Assembly (NCBI GenBank): GCA_949775045.1
Contig: OX459107.1
Location: forward strand, 10,691,250-10,755,249
Direction of reading: 5' to 3'
Length of the DNA: 64,000 nt
From: Metridium senile
Lineage: Eukaryota; Cnidaria; Anthozoa; Actiniaria; Metridiidae
This document shows, piece after piece, positions 18,701-30,700 of the stretch. The notes beneath the pieces were generated by a model, which saw only the letters and a list, made by a program, of their open reading frames with translations, ran no database searches and was not told where the DNA came from. How positions within the stretch are numbered: position 1 is the stretch's first letter; each line of letters opens with the position of its first letter. The position numbers were made by a program, and so were the translations under genes.

Positions 18701-21700
18701 AGCCGTTTAAAATTGACCGGTCAAGCACTAGAAAAACTGTAGGAAGCCTCCTTAAAGGTCTTGGAGATATCCCAATGAACTGGCCCTGCGCACGGTGTTG
18801 GTGTACACGAGCGTTTCAAAAAATGTAATGCTACGTTTTGTGCTGTAATTTTGTTATACAATCGTCTTTAAGCTCAAAACTTTGAGAAATTATTGTTTGA
18901 AGCATGGACATACTAAAAATCATAATTGTTTTCTATGGAAATGTACATGCTTTGTGTAAAACGATAATTCTGAGGTAGTGGTAGAAAAAATGCGTTATTT
19001 TGCGTAGTTTTTCGGCTGACCTCTTTGTGCTTTTTGCTCTATAATTTTCACGCCTTTTTTATTTAAATCAAATGTGCTACATTATCAAATTGTCCATAAA
19101 ATTATCTTCAAATTGATGTCATTTTTGTCTGTATTAAAGTCGCCTGTTTAAAGAAATCAAACGAAAACCAGCATTACATGAAAAACGTGATAAACGTTTT
19201 ACCGTGTTTTTTTGCCTTCTTTGCCCTTTTTGCCCTTTTTGCCTTTTCTTTTTTGCCCTTTTTGCCTTTTCCTTTTCTGCGTCCTTTGCCGTTTTTGCCT
19301 TCTTTGCCTTTGACCTTTTTGCCTTCTTTGCCTTTGCCCTTTTTGCCTTCTTTGCCCTTTTTGCCTTCTTTGCCATTTTTGCCGTCTTTGCCTATGTCAC
19401 GCAAGTGTTGTATAGTTCTTAACACGTGGAACTGGCTTATAATTAATTGCAAAGTTTTGCCCTTTTTAAACTCAAGCTATGTTATTCAAAAAAATATATG
19501 GTTTATAAACGACAGTTAGAAATCGTAAATGTTTCATGTTTTTTCATGTACCGTATTTAATGCACTTTTTTCTTAAAAAGTCAATGAATTTTTCTATTTT
19601 TGATTCTACTGTTTAATTAAGGGCATTTTAAATGTCCGTTAAATTAATTATTTGATAGATATTTAGTATTCACAAGAAATATTGCACAAAATGTTTTTTA
19701 AAAAGTCTGAAGGTGTTTTTTTTTAGGTTACTAGACGCAAAGCGCCCGAGTCTAGACTACACAAGACGGGTGTAGACGGTCTGTCTGACTTCGTGTGTAA
19801 CTCGTGAGAACCCTTTCAAACGTACGCTACAAAATGTACATGTTTAAAAACAATCCATTGGCATTGCTATGCTTTATTGCTCCTATATTGCCTAAATTAA
19901 TCGCGCTTATTAAGCCTAAATCGCGCCAATTTTGCCTAAATCGCGCCAATTTTGCCTAAATCGCGCCAATTTTGCCTAAATCGCGCCAATTTTCCCTAAA
20001 TCGCGCCTATTTTGCTAAATAAATCGCGCGCATATACCCTAATTCGACCCAAATTTGCATTTTCTCTTTTCCGTGTATATAGTTGTATAAGTCCACCAAA
20101 GAAATCTAAAACTGATACATATAACGGAATGGAGTACCAGAAAACTTTGGACTACATAAGAGAGAATAGACTTTTCCATATCGATACTCTCAGGCAACTG
20201 AGAAAAATGATGATCAATTCTGTGGCAAACTGGAATTTGTCCGTTACGACTAGATCTCAAGAGCAGCTTCAAGAGCTACATACAATTTTAAGAAACTACA
20301 GAAGCTACGAAGGAAGGATGCTACCGATCCTGGCTAAATGGGATGAACTTGAAGAAGAACTTTTGTCCAAACTGTGATAAACAATGAAAAAAAAAACTGA
20401 ACGTAATTTCCAGATGCAAGGTTAATCATCCTACTCCTATACCCGAACAAAGCATGGGATTTCAGAACCGTTAAATAAGGAGGCTTTCTTAATCATCATT
20501 CTTCGTGATACTGGCAGAACTGGTTGTTATCCAAAAGGACAGTTGTATAAAGAACAATTGTACCACATTTCTTACCAATATTTTTAGTAAACATTTGTAG
20601 GCTAAAGCAGTAGGCGTGGCATGGGTTGTGTTACAACACAGTGTTTATCATATATTCCGTAAATAAAATGTTCAGATCACTTTAATTTGTTTGTTCGTAA
20701 CTTGCCTTTTTTTTTAATTCTGAATAGTTTCTGCCCAGTTTTTGCGTAGTTTCTGCCTATTCTGCCTAGTTTCTGCCTATTCTGTTTACATTCTGTTTAA
20801 ATTCTGCCTATTCTGTTTACATTCTGCCTAGTTTCTGCCTAGTATTCTGTTTGAATTCTGCCTAGTTTCTGCCTATTCTGTTTACATTCTGTCTAGTTTC
20901 TGCCTATTCTGTTTAAATTCTGCCTAGTTTCTGCCTAGTTTCTGCCTATTCTGTTTGAATTCTGTCTAGTTTCTGCCTATTCTGTTTAAATTCTGCCTAG
21001 TTTCTGCCTAGTTTCTGCCTAGTTTCTGCCTATTCTGTTTGAATTCTGTCTAGTTTCTGCCTATTCTGTTTAAATTCTGCCTAGTTTCTGCCTAGTTTCT
21101 GCCTAGTTTCTGCCTAGTTTCTGCCTAGTTTCTGCCTATTCTGTCTTTGTGGTGCGTTTGTTTGCAGCTGCAATGCCGGATTCTTACTACTGAAAATAAA
21201 CAATCATGGATAACGAAAAAGACAAGGAAAGAGAACGACTTAAAAGGTCAAAAGAGTGCGAAAAAGAGCGCAAGCGTCAGCTGAATTGCGAACGGGTGAG
21301 GAGACATCGAATGAAAAAGGCGGAGTCAACAACTGGAAATGGAGAATTTAGTAGTCGTGCAACTTTCTCTTAAACTCAGCTGACAATCTAGAAGTGAAAA
21401 ATGATCAATATGAATGGTTGAAATAGGCAGACAACAACAACAACAAAATTAATAACACTAAAAGTTTGCTATACTATTAAATCATTTTCACAAGTATAAT
21501 AACAGTATAATTGACAAGCATTGGTATAGTTATAAAAAATACATGAGACATGAGAGGCTCAAGGTAAAAGGAGGGGTACTGTGGGGAGATACTTGTAGTA
21601 TAGAGTGCTCAAGGTAAGAACTTGATTAATACATAAATAGTAATATTAACAAAAATGATAGTAATTATGACAAAAACGTAGAAGATATCACGTACGTTTT

Positions 21701-24700
21701 TACGTAGATAAAGCTGCTTTTACTTAATAATAATTATTGTAATTAGTATTATTTGTTAAGAATTGTTTTGATTGCCTTCAAATTAATCATTTGACATGAA
21801 TAAAATCTTTAAGCGTATTACTAACCTCCAACATCCAACACTCGGGCTTGAAACAATTCCCCATCCCAATTTACTGCAACGTAGTTTCCCTTTTTCATCT
21901 CTTGTTTATATCCATCAGCTACTTGACTCGCCTTTATTATACCGATTTCATCAGTACTTGTAAAGTACACTAGAGCGTATTTCCAAGCTTTCAAAGTTGT
22001 ACGGCTAGTCATTCTAAAAAATACATTTTGAATCATTGACTGTTAAAATGTCTGAGCTCATATCAACTAAAACATGCTAATAAATTGTTTCAAAATAAAC
22101 GTGTCAACTGTCTCTTCAATGCGTACCTTATACTGAAGGACTATTCTCAAAATTCCAGTGCAGATGGGCTTAGCCTCGAGTCCATGTGTAACTTTATTGG
22201 TTATTTAATATTTTCTATCCTAGGAACGAGGGTATTCCCGCCTGTACTGGAGTTTTAAGAACAAATTATAAAAATAGCTAAAAATAGCATTAAAAGGTTG
22301 TTTAAAATTGCTTAACAGCTACAAAGATGGCGCTAAATTAAGTATACAGAAACTTAGAACCAAGACATGGGTAAACTTATTAGTTTGCCTCGTGAAACAT
22401 TCTATTTGGGTTACCTGTGTTATAATGACGTGAGCAGTGCACACGTGTGCTAAGTAAGGATTCCATAAAACGTTTGAAATCTCAGCAATTTAGTAATACG
22501 AATGTGGCTTCGAATTCGGAAGGACCACTGATGCATTTGTGATATAATATCAGTATTATTGACATAAATTTCCTCATTGGGATTTACTGATGGCTCAGGT
22601 AATCATGAGTACTACCAGGAGGGACTTACAATGGAAAAAGAGTTGGAAAATACTTCGTAAACGCGAAATTCGATCTTCACGTGGTTTTCGTTCTCATTAA
22701 GGCAGGACTTTGATGTAAGTCTAACGTTTGTCAAAATATACTACTTATTAACCGAGAGTGAAAAGTCAAAGACAAAAGTAGAAAAGTTGATGTTTTTGAT
22801 ATTATTGACAGTAAAGAATCGCAAACTTGATTCCAAAAAAGAATTAGTGAGAGAACCGATAAGCGACGAAAAGTACCGTTGTGCACGTGTGTTTACTCAA
22901 AAATATAACTTATTGTGCAGATATGGCTTGATAGCTTTTGTCTCAACAAATGATTACAGCTGATGACTGAATTCCATCAAGAGAAAGAAGATCAATAAAA
23001 AAGAGATGTCAGAAGGCTAATACTGAAGGTAAAAGCAAAGTAAAAACTATTTTTCCTTTAGTGATTAGTGAAAAGTCATCACTAATACTGCTCCGTCGTT
23101 CTTGTAGCTTAATTTACTTACAGTTTCGTTTGAATATGAATATAACTTTTAAATTTTACTGTTAACTCGTTTTCAAGTATAGTTTTATCGACTTTCTATC
23201 CTATATGTACAAATATGAAGATGAAAAAACTTGTAGAAGAAGATAAATTATAGTCATTCTCTTCAGCTGCTTTTAGCGGGTGACGTTTTGTTTTGCAATA
23301 TTCTTCTCGAGTAATTTTGTTTTTCCGCAAAGAAACGCTAAATATATACAGTTTATTTAAATTGTTGATTGATATTTTTTTTGCCCTCAACAAGTTTTTA
23401 CGAAGACTTTTTTTTCTCTTGTTTGTATTGTGTGCTTTGGGCGTTATTTCAGCGCTTTTGGTTTTAACTTTGAGGATAAAATTGTTCGTTCTCAAAGTAA
23501 GCTTAAGTTAAGATAGCGACTGGTCCGGACAAAATCTTATAATACATTTTTACTTTTTGAAATTGGAAAAAATCAAACTGAGGTCCGGCCACGTACAACT
23601 TATTAACCTTTTTTTCGAATTTTAATTTTTAAGCTTTTATAACTGAACTTTTGCAAACGAATCTTCGACATTCAAATCGAGCTCGAGAGTAATTCAGTGG
23701 AATCCTCTGCAAATTCGTATAAGAAATTTAAGTGTATAGGACGTTTCTCTGTTAGAAATATAGTGATAAATGCATAAGTTTGCTCTTTTTTTCAATAACG
23801 AAGTCAAACTTAGAAAAAACAAATTTGTTGATGGCCACTATTGGGGTAGTTTTGACCAATAAAAACAAATCAAAATTGAAGCTCTCTTAGCGGATATATC
23901 TGGGATGAAAAGAAAGAGCTAACCTCAAATTAGAATGATTGTGTTTGATATTTTTTTACAACAAATTTGACAGGTGTAGCTTATTAAATCAGTCTTGAAC
24001 TCGGCCGGTACTGCAGTTCGTTCAAATGGATGTGACAGCTTTGTGCCTTCGCGGTCGGACTACAAAACCGGCTTTTATAATTTCCACATAGATTGCGATT
24101 GTTTTACTGGGAATTCTTAAACAGATGAAGTCTTCAAAACTTTTATTTCCTTTTTCTATTTTATCTTCACTTAACCGGCTTAAATTTACAGGCATTTTCA
24201 AAATCAGAACGATCCATTAATAACTTAAGCTTTAATTTTGGTCAGTCAAACCTTTCGACAAAAAATAAAATATTATTGCCATGAGAATAGTGATTTGACA
24301 TCATGCAATCGCTTGTAAGCTATAGATTCGAATCAAAGTGATCGATAATCAACCTTTAGATATGTGATATGATAACAAATTTGAATTCAAACTATGTAAA
24401 AAAAAGTACTTATCTTGATATCTAAGAACGTTTTTTATAAGATCTAAGCTTAAATACAACTTTTAGTTTAAAATATTAATAACAATAATAATCAATCTAT
24501 CTATTCTTTGGCAATACTATAATTTATTCGTAGTACTTTGGCAATATTTCATAAATATTGTTTGATAAACTCACCTTGTTCTTTTTCTTGCGGAAACGGT
24601 AACTTGGAAATGCACCGGCCTGCGTGACAACTCGGTTGGAGGTTCGACTTCCGGTTGGCAAAAAAGGCAAAGAACGCAAAGAACGCACAAAGGGCAAAGG

Positions 24701-27700
24701 ACGCAAAAAGGCAAAAACGGCAAAGGAAAAAGGGCAAAAACGGCAAAGAAGGCAAAAATAGCAAAGGCAAAAAGGGCAAAAAGGGCAGAAAGGGCAAAGG
24801 CAAAAACGGCAAAAACGGCAAGAAGGCAAAAAACGTGCGATCAATTTTGAAGCCGATGTGTAACGCGTTGCTCTCAAATTTTTTATAGACCTTGTTGACA
24901 TCTTTCAAGAATTCTTCATCTTTTCCTTCGAACTGAAAAATAACTAAACACCTGTTTGAAAGACCATGAAATTTCCTTTAAGATAGTGTAAAAAAGGACA
25001 CAAACAAGTTATTAATTTTCGAGTAGTTGCAAATCTAAAACAAATTTTATTTTATTTCGAGCGTTTTAGCCGTGTACACCAACATCGTGCGCAGGGCCAA
25101 CTAAATAACCAACATCTGTGACAAGAACGTTTCAATCATACCACTTAGAAAATGAGGATTTGTATTTTGCTTCAAAGTATTGATTTTGACTTTTTGCCTT
25201 CAAAGATGAATGTGCAGTAATTGATGAAATCCAGATGATGAGTGATGTCAAACGAGGTTGGGCTTGGACAAGAGCTTTGTTAGGTATGGACACAAATAAG
25301 TATCAAATTTTAAACTAGAAATAGTTGAAAAAGTACATAGATGCTATTGACCAAAAGTTGTGCTACAATCATTTACAAGATACCTCGGGACATTATGGGA
25401 AATTTTACAGCCTATCCCACCACCCCTTAGCAATGTTTATATTGGAAGTCGGGAATGTTTTACATGTTTTACATTGTGAAGGCAACCAACATTGACAGAT
25501 ATGCACGTGTGCTCTATGTTTGAATACTGGTAATCAAGAAGAAACGTGTGGCACATCTTTGTATTGCATAACTGAACAGACTTCTAACGTTAAAATTGCT
25601 AGTTTATCCAAGGAAATATGAGGAATATTTGATTTGTCTCTCTAACCCATTTCCTTTGAAACTAAAAAAAAGAACAGAAATTCTCTTGAAAATAGATCTA
25701 AAACTTAAATATACATTCACTACTTTAAACAGGTCTTACCTGCAAAGAAATCCATGTTTGTGGTGAAGATACAGCCATTGATATGATCCAGGCAATTGCA
25801 GAATCTTGTGGGGATGAAGTTGAGGTATTTATGTATTATGTGTTTTTCCTAAGCAGTATTTCCCTAAGCAGTGTATGCAATAGGTTACTGAACTGCTTGC
25901 ATTACAATGAGATGTATTTTAAACTCATCTCAGACATGATGTTTTGCTCAGGTTTTGAAGTACCAGAGACTAGGACCTTTAACAGTGTCACCTCATTTGG
26001 GTAAGTTGTTGAAGATTAGCTTAAAAGCTTTGCCCATGTTGTTGGTTAGCACATCTTAAATTAAATGTTTAATAATTAGCCCTTTATTGTACTTTTTGGC
26101 TGCTTGTGCAATAACAACATTGGGTATTTTACTCTACTTTCTTAAAAAGAATTGTCACCTCAAAGGGCTCCTTCTTTTAATGGGAATCTATTTTATTATT
26201 TGTTGGCGTTGTTCTTTGTAACTTGTTGTCTTGTGATGTTTCTATTGAATAATGTAAACGAATTTTAATTACTATTCATTGATATTGTGCCGGCTTTTCC
26301 CCAATTTCCTATCTTTGTACAATTCAAATTATTCCTGTTTTATTATTGACATTAATATCATTTTCAAGGTGCTGATCTATCCAATGTTGAGCCAGGAGAC
26401 TGTGTAGTTGCCTTCTCACAAAGAGAACTGTTTGCAGTTCGTCAAAAGATTGAGAAAACAACAGGCAGCAAGTGTGCTATTGTATATGGAGGCCTTCCAC
26501 CAGGTAATGATCTGAAATGATATGTTAAGAACAGTTAATAAAGAATAGATAAGATTCCTCATCTTCTTTTTATGTTTTATTTTGTTTGATCCTTGTCAAA
26601 TTGTACAAATAATTGACTGTGGTTAATAATTTGTTTGTACCTTTCCTCTCATAGCTACAAGAATAGAACAAGCAGCTAAATTTAATAACCCTAAAGATGA
26701 ACATGACATCTTGGTAGCTTCTGATGCTATTGGCATGGGGCTTAACTTGTAAGTGCAAATATGTGTATATTTTTTCATTCTCCTATCAATATCTTGTTAA
26801 TTCATTTTTTTCATTTTTGGTCTATTTTCTACTTACATTGACATAACTTTTACTCAAGAAAAAAGTTTTGGTTCTCACTGTTTAAAGTGATCCTGATTAT
26901 GCTATTTTCTGTTGCTTTTAGCAGCAGTGACATTAGTAAAAAGCAGGGCTCGAAATAAGGAAAAAAAATTGAAATATGATTTTTGGCAACATTTGGTTGC
27001 AATTTCATTATCCATTTGTCAGTTTATAATTATTTTCCCTGACAAACTTTAAATATGGCCTGGCATTTGGACATTGGCAGGTCATATATGGCAGGTAGCT
27101 ATTTCGAGACCTGAAAGGGAGGCTACTGCACTTCTTTATTTCCTCCTCTTTTCTGTCTTTGCCTTTCTCCTATTCTTTTCTATTCATGTCATTGTTACCT
27201 GTTTGTTATCTTTACTACTGTTGTTAAGTTTGGTACATTTGTTTTTGCCTGTTTCTCTGTAGGAACATAAAGCGCATTGTCTTCAAAGCCCTAGAGAAAT
27301 ATGATGGTTATTCTATGGAACAGCTCACCCCTTCACACACAAAACAGATAGCTGGTAGAGCTGGACGATATGGATCTGACCATCCTGAAGGAGAAGTCAC
27401 AACGTAAGTAATATCACAAAATATTTATGAGTTGTGAAAAGTCATTGTGTATAAAATGCATTAAAGTTGTAAAGTTTACTGAATCGAAGAAACATTTGGT
27501 GTTCTTTTCATGCTCCCTGGATACAGTTGCACTATCAGTACAAAATACATTGCAACAATCTGCTGATATTATACTAATATTCATTAATAAATAGAAATAT
27601 ATAATAAGATTAATTATTAGATTATTAGATATACCTAGTTTAGTTAATTCAATTGTATAGGTAGATCAAAATCAGCATATATGTAAATATTTTAATGGGC

Positions 27701-30700
27701 CAGATTGGAAAAAACTCTGCTTTATTTGATACCCAATACAGATTTTTTTTTTTAAAATATTGGTATCCTAAAAATGCTGTCCCGCAACAAATTTGACTAT
27801 ACAAAATTTCTTAAGGTTGATTACTACAAAAAAAACCACCATATTAGTCTCCATAAGATTTTTGAGAGGAAAAACTACATGTCAATGTTTTATCAAATAT
27901 GATTGCTAAACATCGAAGGCAATGTTTCACATCTGAGATTCATTTGACTGTTTTCAGATTAAGAATACCTTTCATTAATTAGGCACAATTTAGATTTTCT
28001 TGTTTTCAGATGAAAGGAAAAAGTACACAATAGCTTTGCTCTCATGAATTCTCACTGAACTCTTGTTTCGTTTGACATGTTGAGCTCACACTTTGTTATT
28101 CCTCCATGTTTTCATTGTCCAAAACCTCATTCTCCCTCTCATTGACCTGCCTTGATATATAAGAGTTAAGGCTCTGCCAATGCTGGATATACTCTAGCTC
28201 AGATAGTTGATATGACCTATCATTTCTGTTATCACTGTGTTCACCTTGTATACATCTTTCATGTATATGGTTCTTTCTCTTCCAATGCAGTTAGAGTAAC
28301 AAAGTAACTTAATTCACCTTTCATTCAGGAAAGGTTTTCAGAACTATTTTTCAGCATCTTTGTTGGACAGAAATTGTCTTAAAAACTTTCTCCATTTTGT
28401 CCAAATGTGTAATGATTAACTCTCTTATACTTTTCTGACTACTTAATACTACTTAAGACTACTTACAATAACAACATAGGACATTTAACTCTACTTTCTT
28501 AGAAAGAATTGTCACCTAAAAGGGCTCCTTCTTTTAGTGAGAACCTATTGTGATAAGTACATGTAGAATGAAAGTTTATTATAATATGTATGTTAGGAGT
28601 ATCATGTGTAAACAAGTCATGCCCATTTGTTAAAATGGGGTTTTCCCATCAAAATTGGGGTGTCTGAGCATGTAATTCTGAAAGGTCATAACTCAAAAAG
28701 CTCATAACTCAAGCATATAACTAAAGTTTTCTCTCCACACCTTTGGAGCTAAATCAATGTGTTATATTAAATAATTAAACAGGTTGATTAAACTTTATAC
28801 TTGAACATGGTGCGTTAGTTTTTAAAATAACGTTACAAAAACGTAAGAATATACTGTTTACAAGAAAAATAACGTGAAATCATTACAATTATATTCTTGC
28901 ACAACATGACTCAAGACTGTACGTGAAGGGACACTACTCCTCCAAAACGTATGGATTAGTAAGACAAACTTACTAAATGGAACCTGAACAATACTGAATA
29001 GAAAATTCAAATAACTCAAAAAAAATATAATGAAACAGAATAAATTATAACAATGTGTGTCTTGGGAATAAAACTAACTTAGCATAAAAAGAGTGACAAA
29101 AACAAAATGTTTTTAACAGAATGTTGTAGGGAATAGTTGTCACATAAAAATAACAACAACTGCAGTTGAAGCATTGAGGTATCAGAGTGGACACCGTATT
29201 CAATTGTGGCTATGAAGCACAAAAACTGGCTTTTGTTGGATGGAATAATCAATTTTCGAAAATGTTTAAATTTTCAAAACGGAGGAATAATACTCCAAGA
29301 CCTTCAAAGTCTTGACCACACGCCTCTGTCACTTGCAATTGCTACTGTTTCTTCAAAGAAGGAGTGTCCTTTCAGTTCTCTAATAGCGATGTGTTCACTT
29401 CATTTTTTAAATATTTTTACTTCTACTATACTGGCTGTAGTATTTCTATACAATTCCTTCCCGAATTCTCATTGTCATTGAATTTCATCAATTTCGAATG
29501 CTTTGATGCATGATGTGCCACTATGGGAATATTTATGAAAAAGTGAATTTCATGGAAAGCGTGAAGTGGTCACCTTAACCAATTTTTCTAAAATTTAATT
29601 CTCCATTAATGTCCACTCACTCTTGGTTTCAATTGAAAAGATATAATCTTGAAGTAACACTTCAAAACAACTTCTTTGGGAAAATACATGGTTGGGTTTT
29701 AATCTTGACATGATGAGTGAAATGTGAGTCAGGCTTTGTTGTGTTAATTTTGTTCTTCTACAAAATAGTTTATATGGACGTGATTTCAAGACTCTGAAAC
29801 ATCTGTTAAAAAGACCATCCGTAACTGTGCAGGTTTGTTGAAATATACTCAGATAATTCTTTCTGCTGTCATTTCTTTGGTGAAATTGTTACATTTCTTT
29901 TCTATACCTTTCAGACGGCAGGGCTGGCCCCTACTATTGAGCAAATACAAATGCTCTCACATCAATTGCCTGATGCAAACCTTGCAAGTCTCTTAGTAAG
30001 TGACTATTTGCATGCATACAGCTAAGACCTCATGCTGTCAAAGGATTGACCTTTCTCTACTTTCCTTTTTGTTAGGACGTGTTTCTTAAAGTGGTACAGT
30101 TAGATGGCGATAACTACTTTATGTGCGATCTTGAAAGTGTCCAGGTTAGTGACTGGAATGAAATGTTAAAGAAAGAAACAAAGAATATCATGCTAAAAAT
30201 ACCATTTGTTCATTTCAGTATATTGCCAGTCTGATAGATGAAATCCCTTTATCAATATGGGAACAGTACACAATAGCACAGACTCCAATTAGTCAAAACA
30301 AACCAATGTCTGCTTCTGCCATTGTGGAGGTAATATCAAATTGTCTTATTCTCCATTTAATGAGTAAGAGTTTAATGACTGCTCTTCACATTTACAGTTT
30401 GCCCAATGCATTAGTCACCACAAAGAACTCACCAATGAAAAGCTAAAGGATATTATTCCATGGCCTCCTAAGATGCCTAAGACATTAAAAGGTCTTAAAG
30501 AAACTGAAACATTACATGAAATATGTGATGCCTACCTATGGTTAAGGTACATAATGCATTATTACTGTGTCTGAATCATTTTAAAGACGTTTTCAACTCA
30601 CACTCTTCTCATAGTAGTCATAACAAAGTAACAGTTTGAAGTCAGAAGATATCATGTATACTTATGTGGTAAATTGTGGTTTTCCTACCACGTTCAATGC

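Larger units (their letters stand above)
18781..25099. mobile_element. 6.3-kb TIR element with mirrored low-complexity tracts (SUV3 intron 6)
   Basis: TGGCCCTGCGCACGGTGTTG at 18781 continues for 29 bp and matches the reverse complement of 25071-25099 with one mismatch. Just inside each end lies a purine/pyrimidine tract built on TTTTTGCC (19200-19400) or its complement GGCAAAAA (24655-24840), placed almost symmetrically. The interior holds two short-unit satellites, a few small ORFs and a minus-strand exon. I do not recognise a transposase. It starts only 25 bp after the previous TIR element, and together they account for most of the 9.1-kb intron. Confidence 0.7.

Noticed and set aside
19134..19519. 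Long ORFs in several frames, both strands
   Set aside because: They translate the TTTTTGCC/GGCAAAAA tract into Lys-Ala, Phe-Ala or Leu-Pro strings. All frames are open because the repeat lacks stop trinucleotides.
24524..24908. Minus-strand ORFs of about 120 codons
   Set aside because: Same low-complexity artefact as at 19.2 kb, in the mirrored tract.
29206..29481. 91-codon ORF in SUV3 intron 12
   Set aside because: No recognisable similarity or splice context. Length is within chance expectation for the intron size.
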